Shown here piece by piece: positions 28,236 to 37,035 of a stretch of DNA of 64,000 nucleotides. The position numbers were made by a program, and so were the translations under genes. Origin of the DNA: Variovorax boronicumulans. GTDB lineage: Bacteria > Pseudomonadota > Gammaproteobacteria > Burkholderiales > Burkholderiaceae_C. The stretch covers positions 62,001 to 126,000 of the forward strand of contig NZ_JARXVG010000015.1 of the NCBI RefSeq assembly GCF_029892485.1, in the 5' to 3' direction. The notes beneath the pieces were generated by a model. It did no database searches. It was given only the letters and a program-made list of their open reading frames with translations, and was not told where the DNA came from. The number at the start of each line of letters is the position of its first letter. The first letter of the stretch is position 1.

Positions 28236-29273
28236 ATGACGATGAAACAAAGCACGCGCCGTCTCACGGCGACCCTGTGTATTGCGGCCCTCGGCCTCAT
28301 TGCCGGCACGGCATCGGCGCAGAAGACCCCACTCCTTGTCTACACGGCGCTCGAGACCGACGCCATGAAGCTCTACAAGGACGCTTTCGAGAAGGCCAAT
28401 CCCGACATCGAGGTGAAGTGGGTGCGCGACTCCACCGGCATCGTCACCGCCAAGCTGCTCGCCGAAAAGGCCAATCCGCAGGCCGACGTGGTGGCCGGCC
28501 TGGCCGCCAGCAGCCTCGCGCTGCTGCAGCAGGAAGGCATGCTCCTTCCCTACGAGCCCAAGGGCTTCAAGGACCTGAACCCCGGCTACTCCGACACCGC
28601 CCGCCCACCCGCCTGGGTCGGCATGGACGTTTGGGCCGCGACCATCTGCTTCAACCGCGTCGAGGCACAGAAGCTCGGCCTGCCCAAGCCCGAGAGCTGG
28701 AAGGACCTGGCCAAGCCGGTCTACAAGGGCACGATCTCGATGCCGCACCCGGCCTCCAGCGGCACCGGCTACCTCGATGTGTCGTCGTGGCTGCAGAACA
28801 TGGGCGACGCCGAGGGCTGGAAGTACATGGATGCGCTGCACCAGAACATCGCCCAGTACGTGCACTCGGGCTCCAAGCCCTGCAAGCAGGCGGGCGCGGG
28901 CGAGTTCCCGATCGGCATCTCGTTCGAGTTCCGCGCGCACCAGGTCAAGAAGTCGGGCGCGCCGGTCGACCTGATCTTTCCGAAGGAAGGCCTGGGCTGG
29001 GACATCGAAGCCACCAGCCTCATGAAGACCAGCACGAAGCTGGAGCAAGGCAAGCGTTTCGCCGACTGGATGGCCAGCAAGGAAGCCAACCAGATCAGCG
29101 CCCGCTGGTGGGCCGTCGTCGCCTACCCCGGCGTGGTCTCGAAGCTCGAAGGCATTCCGGACAACTACGAAAAGCTGCTTGCCAGGAACGACATCAACTG
29201 GGCCGCAAAGAACCGCGAACGCATCCTGGCCGAGTGGAGCAAGCGCTACGAAGGCAAGGCCGAACCCAAGTAG
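28236..29273 (+). CDS. 2-aminoethylphosphonate ABC transporter solute-binding protein
   Basis: A 345-residue periplasmic binding protein of the iron/AEP group, with a Sec signal peptide ending in GTASAQ near residue 29. The sequence runs LLVYTALETDAMKLYKDAFEKANPDIEVKW, typical of the putative AEP-binding family. The ATG at 28236 is preferred over 28206 because AGGAG lies 6 bases upstream. It opens the importer arm, which continues with an ATPase, a fused permease and phnW, so AEP is the likely ligand. Confidence 0.92.
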   Translation: MTMKQSTRRLTATLCIAALGLIAGTASAQKTPLLVYTALETDAMKLYKDAFEKANPDIEVKWVRDSTGIVTAKLLAEKANPQADVVAGLAASSLALLQQEGMLLPYEPKGFKDLNPGYSDTARPPAWVGMDVWAATICFNRVEAQKLGLPKPESWKDLAKPVYKGTISMPHPASSGTGYLDVSSWLQNMGDAEGWKYMDALHQNIAQYVHSGSKPCKQAGAGEFPIGISFEFRAHQVKKSGAPVDLIFPKEGLGWDIEATSLMKTSTKLEQGKRFADWMASKEANQISARWWAVVAYPGVVSKLEGIPDNYEKLLARNDINWAAKNRERILAEWSKRYEGKAEPK

Positions 29274-29348
29274 GCCCTGCGGCATTCCCGACTTTCAATC
29301 CGCGGGTGCCGGCTTCACGGTGACGCCCGCCAACGACGAGTGCGAAAA

Positions 29349-30488
29349 ATGGATATGACCGACACCAAGTTCATTGCCAACCCGGTGCCCGCGAGCGCTC
29401 CCGCAGCGCTGGAGATCGTCGGCGTGCGCAAGGACTTCGAGACCTTCAGCGCGCTGCGCGACGTGCACCTGCGCGTGAACCCCGGCGAGATGCTGTGCTT
29501 CCTCGGCCCTTCGGGCTGCGGCAAGACCACGCTGCTGCGCATCATCGCGGGGCTGGAGACGCAGACCGCCGGGCAGATCCTGCAGAACGGCAAGGACGTC
29601 TCGTGGCTCTCGCCGGACAAGCGCGACTACGGCATCGTGTTCCAGTCGTATGCGCTCTTTCCCAACCTCTCGATTGCCGAGAACATCGGCTACGGGCTGG
29701 TCAACAGCCGTGCCAGGCGCGGGGAGATCAAGGCACGCGTCGAGGAATTGCTGAAGCTCGTCGGCCTGCCGACATCGGGCAACAAATACCCGAGCCAGCT
29801 CTCCGGCGGCCAGCAGCAGCGCGTGGCGTTGGCCCGCGCGCTCGCCACCCGCCCCGGCCTGCTGCTGCTCGACGAGCCCCTGTCCGCGCTCGATGCGCTG
29901 GAGCGCATCCGCCTGCGCGGCGAGATCCGCCGGCTGCAGAAGCAGGTCGGCATCACGACCATCATGGTCACGCACGACCAGGAAGAAGCGCTCTCGATGG
30001 CCGACCGCATCGTGGTCATGAACCACGGCGTGATCGAGCAGGTCGGCACGCCCATGGAGGTCTACGAGCAGCCAGCCACGCCCTTCGTGGCGGACTTCGT
30101 CGGCAAGGTCAACGTGCTGCGCTCGGTGGCGCTGGGCAACCACCGCTTCCAGGTCGGCGACATGGAACTCGAATGCGATGCCTGCGACGGCGCCTTCGAG
30201 CCCGGCGAGGCCGTCAACCTTTACCTGCGCCCCGAAGACCGCGCGGTCGAGCACCTGGGTGACGACACGCCCAACCGGCTGCAGGCCAAGGTGACGAAGG
30301 TCGAGTTCCTCGGCGGCCTCTGCATCGCCGAGGTGACCGCCGACGCGCTGCGCGGGCAGGTGCTGGGCCTGCACTTCTCGCTCAACCAGCTGCACGACCT
30401 GGACATCCGCGAGGGCAACACCATCGACATCGCGCTGCGCGCCAACCGCATCCGAGCTTTTTCCGCCGCACGCACGTCCAAGCCATGA
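29349..30488 (+). CDS. 2-aminoethylphosphonate ABC transporter ATPase
   Basis: A 379-residue importer ATPase. Walker A is GPSGCGKTT near residue 54, the signature is LSGGQQQR near residue 150 and Walker B is LLLLDEPLSALD near residue 175. A C-terminal TOBE-like domain follows the ATPase core. It resembles the PhnT-type AEP transporter ATPases. Start choice is uncertain between 29349 and the ATG two codons later, with only a weak ribosome-binding site. The stop overlaps the permease start by ATGA. Confidence 0.9.
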   Translation: MDMTDTKFIANPVPASAPAALEIVGVRKDFETFSALRDVHLRVNPGEMLCFLGPSGCGKTTLLRIIAGLETQTAGQILQNGKDVSWLSPDKRDYGIVFQSYALFPNLSIAENIGYGLVNSRARRGEIKARVEELLKLVGLPTSGNKYPSQLSGGQQQRVALARALATRPGLLLLDEPLSALDALERIRLRGEIRRLQKQVGITTIMVTHDQEEALSMADRIVVMNHGVIEQVGTPMEVYEQPATPFVADFVGKVNVLRSVALGNHRFQVGDMELECDACDGAFEPGEAVNLYLRPEDRAVEHLGDDTPNRLQAKVTKVEFLGGLCIAEVTADALRGQVLGLHFSLNQLHDLDIREGNTIDIALRANRIRAFSAARTSKP

Positions 30489-32218
30489 ACACGCTGGCCC
30501 AAGCTTCCACCCTGAAGGCTTCGTTCGCCGCGCGGCCCGGCATGCGCTGGAGCCGCGACGAGACGATCGCGCGCGCCATCCTGTTCGTGGTGATGGCGAT
30601 GCTGTTCGTGTTTCTCGTTGCGCCGCTCTTCACCATCCTCGCGCACGCAGTGCAGGACAAGGACGGCCGCTTCGTGGGCCTCGCGCACTTCATCACCTAC
30701 TTCCAGACGCCGAGCCTGCTGCGCGCGGCGTGGAACTCGATCTGGGTTTCGGCGGCGGTCGTGGCGATCTCGGTGCCCACGGCCTTCGTCTTCGCCTATG
30801 CGCTCACGCGCAGCCGCATGCCTGTGGCACTCAAGGCCGTGTTCCGGCTCATCGCGCTGATTCCGCTGCTCGCGCCCTCGCTGCTGTCGGCCATTTCGTT
30901 CGTGCAGTGGTTCGGCAATCAGGGGGCGCTCAAGTTCCTCTTGGGCGGCATGTCGATCTACGGCGCGCCGGGGATCATCATGGCCGAGGTCTACAACACC
31001 TTCCCGCATGCGCTGATGATCCTGGTCACCGCGCTCTCATTGGCCGATGGCAGGCTGTACGAAGCGGCGACCGCACTGCGCACGCGGCCGTTCCGCCAGT
31101 TCATGACGATCACGCTGCCCTCGTGCAAGTACGGTCTCATCAGCGCGGCCACGGTGGTCTTCACCTACGTGGTGAGCGACTTCGGCGCGCCCAAGGTCAT
31201 CGGCGGCAACTTCAATGTGTTGTCGGTCGATGTGTTCAAGCAGGTGGTGGGGCAGCACAACTTCTCCATCGGCGCGGTGGTGGGCATGCTGCTGCTGCTG
31301 CCGTCCATCGTCTCGTTCGTGATCGACTACGTGGTGCGGCGCAAGCTCAAGGCACAGCTCACCGCCCGCTCGGTGCCCTACAGCCCCAAGCGCCGCAAGG
31401 TGGCCGATGCGCTGCTCACGCTGTTCTGCACAGTGGTGTGCGGCCTTTTGCTGGCCACCATCGGCATGGCGATCTACACCTCGCTCATTTCGCTGTGGCC
31501 CTACGACCTCTCGCCCACGCTCAAGCACTACCACTTCGTGCTGGTCGAGAGCGACATGGCCGAGGCCTACGGCAACAGCCTGATCGTGGCGATGGTCACT
31601 GCCGTGGCCGGTTCGCTGATCGTCTTCGTGGGCGCCTACCTCATCGAGAAGACGCGCAACCTGGGCCTGATGCGCAAGGGCATGCACCTGATGGCGGTGT
31701 TGTCGATGGCGGTGCCGGGCCTGGTGCTCGGGCTGGGCTACGTGATGTTCTTCAACCATCCGGCCAACCCGCTGAACTTTTTGTACCAGACGATGGCGAT
31801 CCTGATCATCTCGATGGTGGTGCACTACTACACCTCGAGCCACCTCACGGCGGTGACGGCGCTCAAGCAGATCGACAACGAGTTCGAAGCCGTCTCGGCC
31901 TCGCTCAAGGTGCCGTTCTTCAAGACCTTCCTGCGCGTGACGGTGCCGGTGTGCCTGCCGGCCATCCTGGACATCGGACGCTATTTCTTCGTGGTATCGA
32001 TGGCGAGCCTGTCGTGCGCCATCTTTCTCTACACGCCCGAGACCATCCTCGCGTCGGTCGCGATCATGCATCTGGACGACGCCGGCGACATCGGCCCGGC
32101 CGCAGCGCTCGCGAGCCTGATCGTGGTCACCTCGACGCTCGTGTGCATCGTTTATTCGCTGCTCACGCGCGTGCTGCTCTCGCGTACACAAGCCTGGCGC
32201 AACCTCAGCCGCGGCTGA
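30485..32218 (+). CDS. 2-aminoethylphosphonate ABC transporter permease, two fused permease domains
   Basis: A 577-residue membrane protein of about twelve hydrophobic segments. It carries two tandem binding-protein-dependent permease domains (about residues 80-290 and 350-560), as in FbpB-type iron permeases and the putative AEP permease family. Each half has a cytoplasmic loop contacting the ATPase (LYEAATALRTRPFRQF near residue 190; FEAVSASLKVPFFKTF near residue 465). The fusion is normal for this family, so no second permease gene is needed. It overlaps the ATPase gene and precedes phnW by 46 bases. Confidence 0.92.
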   Translation: MNTLAQASTLKASFAARPGMRWSRDETIARAILFVVMAMLFVFLVAPLFTILAHAVQDKDGRFVGLAHFITYFQTPSLLRAAWNSIWVSAAVVAISVPTAFVFAYALTRSRMPVALKAVFRLIALIPLLAPSLLSAISFVQWFGNQGALKFLLGGMSIYGAPGIIMAEVYNTFPHALMILVTALSLADGRLYEAATALRTRPFRQFMTITLPSCKYGLISAATVVFTYVVSDFGAPKVIGGNFNVLSVDVFKQVVGQHNFSIGAVVGMLLLLPSIVSFVIDYVVRRKLKAQLTARSVPYSPKRRKVADALLTLFCTVVCGLLLATIGMAIYTSLISLWPYDLSPTLKHYHFVLVESDMAEAYGNSLIVAMVTAVAGSLIVFVGAYLIEKTRNLGLMRKGMHLMAVLSMAVPGLVLGLGYVMFFNHPANPLNFLYQTMAILIISMVVHYYTSSHLTAVTALKQIDNEFEAVSASLKVPFFKTFLRVTVPVCLPAILDIGRYFFVVSMASLSCAIFLYTPETILASVAIMHLDDAGDIGPAAALASLIVVTSTLVCIVYSLLTRVLLSRTQAWRNLSRG

Positions 32219-32264
32219 ACAACGAAGACGCCCTCTCTCATTCCTTTCCCCGCCTGGAGACACC

Positions 32265-33404
32265 ATGAGTCAAGCCCCCCACCCCACGTACCCGATCCTG
32301 CTCACGCCCGGCCCCCTCACCACCTCGGACCGCACACGCCAGGCGATGCTGCGCGACTGGGGATCGTGGGACGCCGACTTCAACCAGATCACCGCGCGCA
32401 TCCGCAAGAACGTGCTGGAGATCGTGCACGGCACGGGCACGCACGAATGCGTTCCGCTGCAGGGCAGCGGAACCTTCTCGGTGGAGGCAGCCATCGGCAC
32501 CATCGTTCCGCGCAACGGCCATGTGCTGGTGCCGAGCAACGGCGCGTACTGCCAGCGCCTGGCCAAGATCTGCAAGGTGCTCGGCCGCAAGCTCACCACC
32601 ATCGACTACACCGAAGAAAAGCAGGTCTCGCCCGCCGACGTCGACCGCGCGCTTGCAGCTGACTCCAGCATCACCCACGTCGCCGTGGTGCATTGCGAAA
32701 CCGGCGCAGGCGTGCTCAACCCGCTGCACGAGATCGCGCTGGTCGTGGCCAAACACGGACGCGGCCTGATCATCGATGCGATGAGCTCCTTCGGCGCGCT
32801 GGAGATAGATGCGCGCAAGACGCCCTTCGATGCAGTGGTCGCCGCCTCGGGCAAGTGCCTCGAAGGCGTGCCGGGCATGGGCTTCGTCGTCATCAAGCGC
32901 AGCACGCTCGAGAAATGCGAAGGCAACTGCCACTCGCTGAGCATGGACCTGTACGACCAGTGGGTCTACATGGAGAAGACCACGCAGTGGCGCTTCACGC
33001 CGCCCACGCACGTGGTCGCCGCGCTCGACACGGCCATTGCGCAGTACGTCGAGGAAGGCGGCCTGGCCGCGCGCGGCGGGCGCTATGCGCGCAACTGCAA
33101 GGCGCTCATCGAGGGGCTGGCCACACTGGGCTTTCGCAGCTTTCTCGACCCGGCGATCCAGGCGCCGATCATCGTCACCTTCCACGCGCCCGACGACGCG
33201 AATTACAACTTCAAGACCTTCTACCAGGAGGTGAAGAAGCGCGGCTACATCCTCTACCCGGGCAAGCTCACGCAGGTGGAAACCTTCCGCGTGGGCTGCA
33301 TGGGGCACTTTGGCGATGCGGGCATTCCGGGGGCGGTCGCGGCGATTGCGGACACGCTGAAAGCCATGGGCATCCGGCAGGTGTCGGCGCCGGTCGCGGC
33401 CTGA
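32265..33404 (+). CDS. phnW: 2-aminoethylphosphonate:pyruvate aminotransferase
   Basis: A 379-residue PLP enzyme. The N-terminus YPILLTPGPLTTSDRTRQAMLRD is typical of PhnW. PLP binders include D171 (IIDAMSSFGA) and the Schiff-base lysine K197 in ASGKCLEGVPG. It converts AEP and pyruvate to phosphonoacetaldehyde and L-alanine. It is the last gene of the importer arm, so uptake and the first catabolic step are coexpressed. PhnX (phosphonatase) is absent, and the pathway continues through PhnY and PhnA on the opposite arm. Confidence 0.95.
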   Translation: MSQAPHPTYPILLTPGPLTTSDRTRQAMLRDWGSWDADFNQITARIRKNVLEIVHGTGTHECVPLQGSGTFSVEAAIGTIVPRNGHVLVPSNGAYCQRLAKICKVLGRKLTTIDYTEEKQVSPADVDRALAADSSITHVAVVHCETGAGVLNPLHEIALVVAKHGRGLIIDAMSSFGALEIDARKTPFDAVVAASGKCLEGVPGMGFVVIKRSTLEKCEGNCHSLSMDLYDQWVYMEKTTQWRFTPPTHVVAALDTAIAQYVEEGGLAARGGRYARNCKALIEGLATLGFRSFLDPAIQAPIIVTFHAPDDANYNFKTFYQEVKKRGYILYPGKLTQVETFRVGCMGHFGDAGIPGAVAAIADTLKAMGIRQVSAPVAA

Positions 33405-33494
33405 TCCGCACAGGCTCCGGCCGAGCGTGGCCAGGGGCGCGCCGCCGTACGCATTGCAGCGCCGGTCCTACACCGCGGGCCATGCCGCGCTTCG

Positions 33495-33508
33495 CATAAT
33501 TCCCCGCA
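33495..33508 (+). promoter_or_regulatory. Candidate -10 element directly before an MFS gene start (possible leaderless transcript)
   Basis: CATAAT at 33495-33500 sits 7 bases upstream of the ATG at 33508, the spacing expected if transcription starts at or next to the start codon. No ribosome-binding site and no good -35 are seen. Confidence 0.3.
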
Positions 33509-34947
33509 TGACGGTGCTCAGCAGCGACATCCCCGCCCGCCTGGATCGCCTGCCATGGTCGCGCTGGCACTGGCGCGTGGTCATCGCCTTGGGCGTGGCG
33601 TGGATCCTGGACGGCCTGGAGGTCACGCTGGTGGGCTCCATCGGCGCGGTGCTGGAGCGGCCCGACACGCTCGGCCTCACGGCCGCCGAGATCGGCTGGT
33701 CCGGCTCCATCTACATCGCGGGTGCGGTCATCGGCGCGCTCGTCTTCGGGCGGCTCACCGACCGGCTGGGGCGCAAGAAGCTCTTTCTCATCACGCTGCT
33801 GGTCTACACGGTCGGCACGCTGGCCACGGCCTTCTCGCCCGACTTCGCGTTCTTCGCCCTGTGCCGCTTCGTCACCGGCCTGGGCATCGGCGGGGAGTAC
33901 GCGGCCATCAATTCGGCCATCGACGAACTCATTCCGGCGCGGGTGCGCGGGCGCGTCAACCTCGCGATCAATGGCAGCTTCTGGATCGGCGCGGCGCTCG
34001 GTGCGGCGCTCAGCCTGGTGCTGCTCGATGCGCGCGCGATCGGCCCCGTGTGGGGCTGGCGCGCGGGCTTCGCGCTGGGCGCGGTGCTGGCCGTGGCGAT
34101 CCTGCTGGTGCGGCGCCATGTGCCCGAGAGCCCGCGCTGGCTCATCGCGCATGGGCGCGTCGAGGAGGCCGAACGCATCGTGGCGGACATCGAGCGCGAA
34201 ATCCAGGCGCAGCACGGACCGCTGCCGGCGTCCAGAGGCCGGGTGAACTACACGGCCGCGCGAGCCGAAAGCCCCTCGATGCGCGAGGTGGCACGCGTGC
34301 TGCTGCGGCGGTACAGGGCGCGCAGCGTGGTGGCCGCGGCGCTGATGATCGCGCAGGCCTTCTTCTACAACGCGATCTTCTTCACCTACGCGCTGGTGCT
34401 CACCCGCTTCTACGGCGTGTCCGAGGGCCGCGTGGCGCTCTACATCTTTCCGTTCGCGCTGGGCAACGTGCTCGGGCCGTTGCTGCTGGGGCCACTGTTC
34501 GACAGCGTGGGCCGGCGCCGGATGATCGCGCTGACCTATGTGCTTGCGGGCGTCGGACTCGCGCTCACCGGATGGGCCTTCATGATGGGCTGGCTCGATG
34601 CGCGCAGCCAGGCGCTGTGCTGGTCGGCGGTGTTCTTCCTCGCCTCCGCCGCGGCGAGCTCGGCCTACCTGACGGTCAGCGAGGTGTTCCCGCTCGAGAT
34701 GCGCGCCATGGCCATCGCGATCTTCTATGCCATCGGCATGGGCGCAGGCGGCTTCGTGGCGCCGGTGCTGTTCGGCGCGCTGATCGAGACCGGCAGTCGC
34801 GGCGCGGTGATGGTGGGCTACCTGATCGGTGCGGTGCTGGTCATCGTCGCTGGGCTGCTGGCGCTGCGCCATGCGGCCGATGCAGAACGCAAGCCGCTGG
34901 AGGAAGTGGCGCCGCCGCTGTCGTCGGAAGCCGGCGGCGAGCGCTGA
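33508..34947 (+). CDS. MFS transporter, metabolite:proton symporter type
   Basis: A 479-residue major facilitator with about twelve membrane segments. The family motif between segments 2 and 3 is present (AGAVIGALVFGRLTDRLGRKKLF, near residue 70). Repeats such as FALCRFVTGLGIGGEYAA and RRHVPESPRWLIAHGR place it among sugar/organic-acid symporters. The ATG at 33508 is chosen; upstream codons lack coding character. It is 103 bases after phnW and convergent with the EgtB-like gene (6 bases apart). The substrate is unknown. It may not belong to the phosphonate locus. Confidence 0.88.
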   Translation: MTVLSSDIPARLDRLPWSRWHWRVVIALGVAWILDGLEVTLVGSIGAVLERPDTLGLTAAEIGWSGSIYIAGAVIGALVFGRLTDRLGRKKLFLITLLVYTVGTLATAFSPDFAFFALCRFVTGLGIGGEYAAINSAIDELIPARVRGRVNLAINGSFWIGAALGAALSLVLLDARAIGPVWGWRAGFALGAVLAVAILLVRRHVPESPRWLIAHGRVEEAERIVADIEREIQAQHGPLPASRGRVNYTAARAESPSMREVARVLLRRYRARSVVAAALMIAQAFFYNAIFFTYALVLTRFYGVSEGRVALYIFPFALGNVLGPLLLGPLFDSVGRRRMIALTYVLAGVGLALTGWAFMMGWLDARSQALCWSAVFFLASAAASSAYLTVSEVFPLEMRAMAIAIFYAIGMGAGGFVAPVLFGALIETGSRGAVMVGYLIGAVLVIVAGLLALRHAADAERKPLEEVAPPLSSEAGGER

Positions 34948-34953
34948 GCGCCG

Positions 34954-36255
34954 CTACAGCGCGCAGGTCCTGAAGCCGAAGAAGCCGTCGTCGCGTTCGG
35001 GCAATGCGAAGCCGCGACGACGCGGCGAACGAAGCCGCGCACGTGTCGCGAACGACGCGCCACGCAATACGCGCGCCCTGCCGAATGCGGCCACCGGATC
35101 GAACTCGCCCCCCGCGCTCCATGGGTCGGCCCGGAAGCCCGGCCAGGGCTGGAGCGTGCCGGCCGTCCACTCGTGCACGTCGGCCCAGCGGAAGCCGCGC
35201 CGCGCTGCCGTGTGCGCTGCGATCTCCCACTCGACCTCGGTCGCGACGCGGCGCCCCGCCCAGCGCGCCCAGGCATCGGCCTCCCACCAGCTCAGGTGCA
35301 CGGCGCTGTGGTGCCCCGCCGCGCGCACGGTGACGCCGAAGCGGTGCTGCAGCACCGAGCCGCCCGTGCCGTGGCGCGCCGCGCCGATCTGCTCCACATG
35401 GCGCGGACCGCGCCGTCCCTCGACCTGCGCGGCCAGCCAGCGCCAGCCTTCGGGATGCCACAGTTCCTGGCGGTCGTAGCCGCCGTCGTCGACGAATTCG
35501 ATGTACTGGTTCCAGGTGACCGGTTGCGCGTCGATCTCGAACTCGGGCACGTCGACCCGGTGCGCGGCGCGCTCCTGCGCGAAGGCGAAGCCGCTCTCGG
35601 GCAGGCCCAGTTCCCAGCGCGTGGCGGGCACCAGCAGCGGCTCGCGCGTGACGGCAATGGGTGCCTGCTCGATGCCCAGGGGCAGCCCGAGCGATTGCGC
35701 CATCACCACGAACTGCTCGCCGCGCAGGTCTTCGTGAAAGAGCGCGAGGCGATAGAAGTAGAGGCCCGCATCGGTCTCGGCCGCATGCTCGAGCAACTCG
35801 AGCGTGCTCTCCAGCGTCTCGAGCAGGTAGGCCTTGGTCTGTCCAAGGTAAGGCAGGTCGGCCGACCAGCGGCGGCCGGGCACGCTCTGCGCCGGGTTCC
35901 ACCAGTCGTCGGCGCTCGGCTCGATGGCCGCCAGCCGCGTGGGCCGCACCGGGCAATCGATGCCGAAGGCGCGCTGCGTGTTGCGGCCGATCCACCATTC
36001 GGCAAACCAGCCGATGTGCCCGGCCAGCCACACCGGGGGCACCACGCCCTCTTCCTCGGGCACGGGCGGCACGGCAAGGGCTTCGGAGCCCAGCGCCTCT
36101 TCGTACAGGGTCAGCAGGTGCAGCGTGTGGTTACGCGCATCGATCAGGGCCAGCGAGAGCAGGTCGCGGCCAGCGCGGCACATGTCGGGCGAATCGATGG
36201 AATGCGGCAGGTTCGCCGCGCCGAAGGGCGCCGAGGGCGACGGACTCGAAGACAT
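34954..36255 (-). CDS. EgtB/SenA-family non-heme iron enzyme homologue (SUMF1 + DinB_2)
   Basis: A 433-residue protein with an N-terminal DinB-like helical domain (about residues 30-190) and a C-terminal formylglycine-generating-enzyme-type domain (about 225-433, ending RVLRGASFATRARLRS and FFGFRTCAL). The family makes ergothioneine (EgtB) or selenoneine (SenA) by oxidative C-S/C-Se bond formation on trimethylhistidine. Of the three iron-ligand histidines, H80 (LAGHIGWFAEWW) and H174 (LFHED) are visible. The HxxxHxE motif reads HEDLRGE, so the third ligand is R178. No senB, senC, egtD or other partner is nearby. Function is uncertain. Confidence 0.75.
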   Translation of the reverse strand: MSSSPSPSAPFGAANLPHSIDSPDMCRAGRDLLSLALIDARNHTLHLLTLYEEALGSEALAVPPVPEEEGVVPPVWLAGHIGWFAEWWIGRNTQRAFGIDCPVRPTRLAAIEPSADDWWNPAQSVPGRRWSADLPYLGQTKAYLLETLESTLELLEHAAETDAGLYFYRLALFHEDLRGEQFVVMAQSLGLPLGIEQAPIAVTREPLLVPATRWELGLPESGFAFAQERAAHRVDVPEFEIDAQPVTWNQYIEFVDDGGYDRQELWHPEGWRWLAAQVEGRRGPRHVEQIGAARHGTGGSVLQHRFGVTVRAAGHHSAVHLSWWEADAWARWAGRRVATEVEWEIAAHTAARRGFRWADVHEWTAGTLQPWPGFRADPWSAGGEFDPVAAFGRARVLRGASFATRARLRSPRRRGFALPERDDGFFGFRTCAL

Positions 36256-36260
36256 GGGCA

Positions 36261-36266
36261 ATTATG
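36261..36266 (-). promoter_or_regulatory. Candidate -10 element directly before the EgtB/SenA-like start
   Basis: On the minus strand CATAAT ends 5 bases upstream of the ATG at 36255. The spacing suggests a very short leader or leaderless transcript. The matching -35 (TCGCAG at 17 bases) is weak. Confidence 0.3.
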
Positions 36267-36430
36267 GCGACCGGCCGGCCCGCCTGCGATCCACCCGCGA
36301 GATGCGGCTTTGGGGTAAACCCGGGTTCCCGGCAAAGCAATACGAAGGTTCGCCGGGATACCATTGCGGGCTTTGCGCAGCCCCCACCAGGGGCCGGCGT
36401 TTCACCTTGGGCTTCGTGGGAGACACCCCC

Positions 36431-36970
36431 TTGTCTGCATTCCTCAAATTCGCGACCGGCATGGACTGGATCAGCGAAAAACTCGGCAAGTTCGCCGGTT
36501 ATGCCGTACTGGCCGCCTCGCTCATCTCGGCGGCCAATGCCATCGTCCGGTACGGCCTGGACTTCAGCAACAACGCGTTCCTCGAAATCCAGTGGTACCT
36601 GTTCGCCGCCACGGTGATGCTGGGCGCACCTGTGGTGCTTCGCTTCAACGAGCATGTGCGCGTGGACATCATCTACGGCAAGCTCAAGGGCTACGGGCCG
36701 GTGTATGTCGACCTGTTCGGCCTCATCTTCTTCCTGCTGCCGGTGATGGCGCTCTTCACCTATCTCACGTGGCCGTATTTCTGGAACACCTGGGTCACCG
36801 GCGAGATGTCCGGCAACATCGGCGGCCTCATCCGCTGGCCTGCGGCGCTGCTGATGCCCGTGGGCTTCGCCGCGATGTTCCTGCAGGGCGTCTCGGAAAT
36901 CATCAAGCGCATCGCCTACCTGCGCGGCCTGATCCAGATGGACACGCACTACGAGAAGCCGGTGCAGTGA
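36431..36970 (+). CDS. dctQ: TRAP transporter small permease (DctQ type)
   Basis: A 179-residue membrane protein with four hydrophobic segments, including ISAANAIVRYGLDFSNNAFLEIQWYLFAATVMLGA near residues 38-72 and the conserved NEHVRVDI. The chosen start is a TTG at 36431 because GGGAG lies 8 bases upstream. The next ATG (36461) would remove ten residues and has no such site. It pairs with the large permease 65 bases downstream. A palindrome AACCCGGGTT at 36318-36327 lies upstream. Confidence 0.87.
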   Translation: MSAFLKFATGMDWISEKLGKFAGYAVLAASLISAANAIVRYGLDFSNNAFLEIQWYLFAATVMLGAPVVLRFNEHVRVDIIYGKLKGYGPVYVDLFGLIFFLLPVMALFTYLTWPYFWNTWVTGEMSGNIGGLIRWPAALLMPVGFAAMFLQGVSEIIKRIAYLRGLIQMDTHYEKPVQ

Positions 36971-37035
36971 TGGGCGCCCTTCGCGCTCCCTCATCAGGCC
37001 CCCTCCTCTCCCGCACGCACCGCAGGTAAGTCGCA

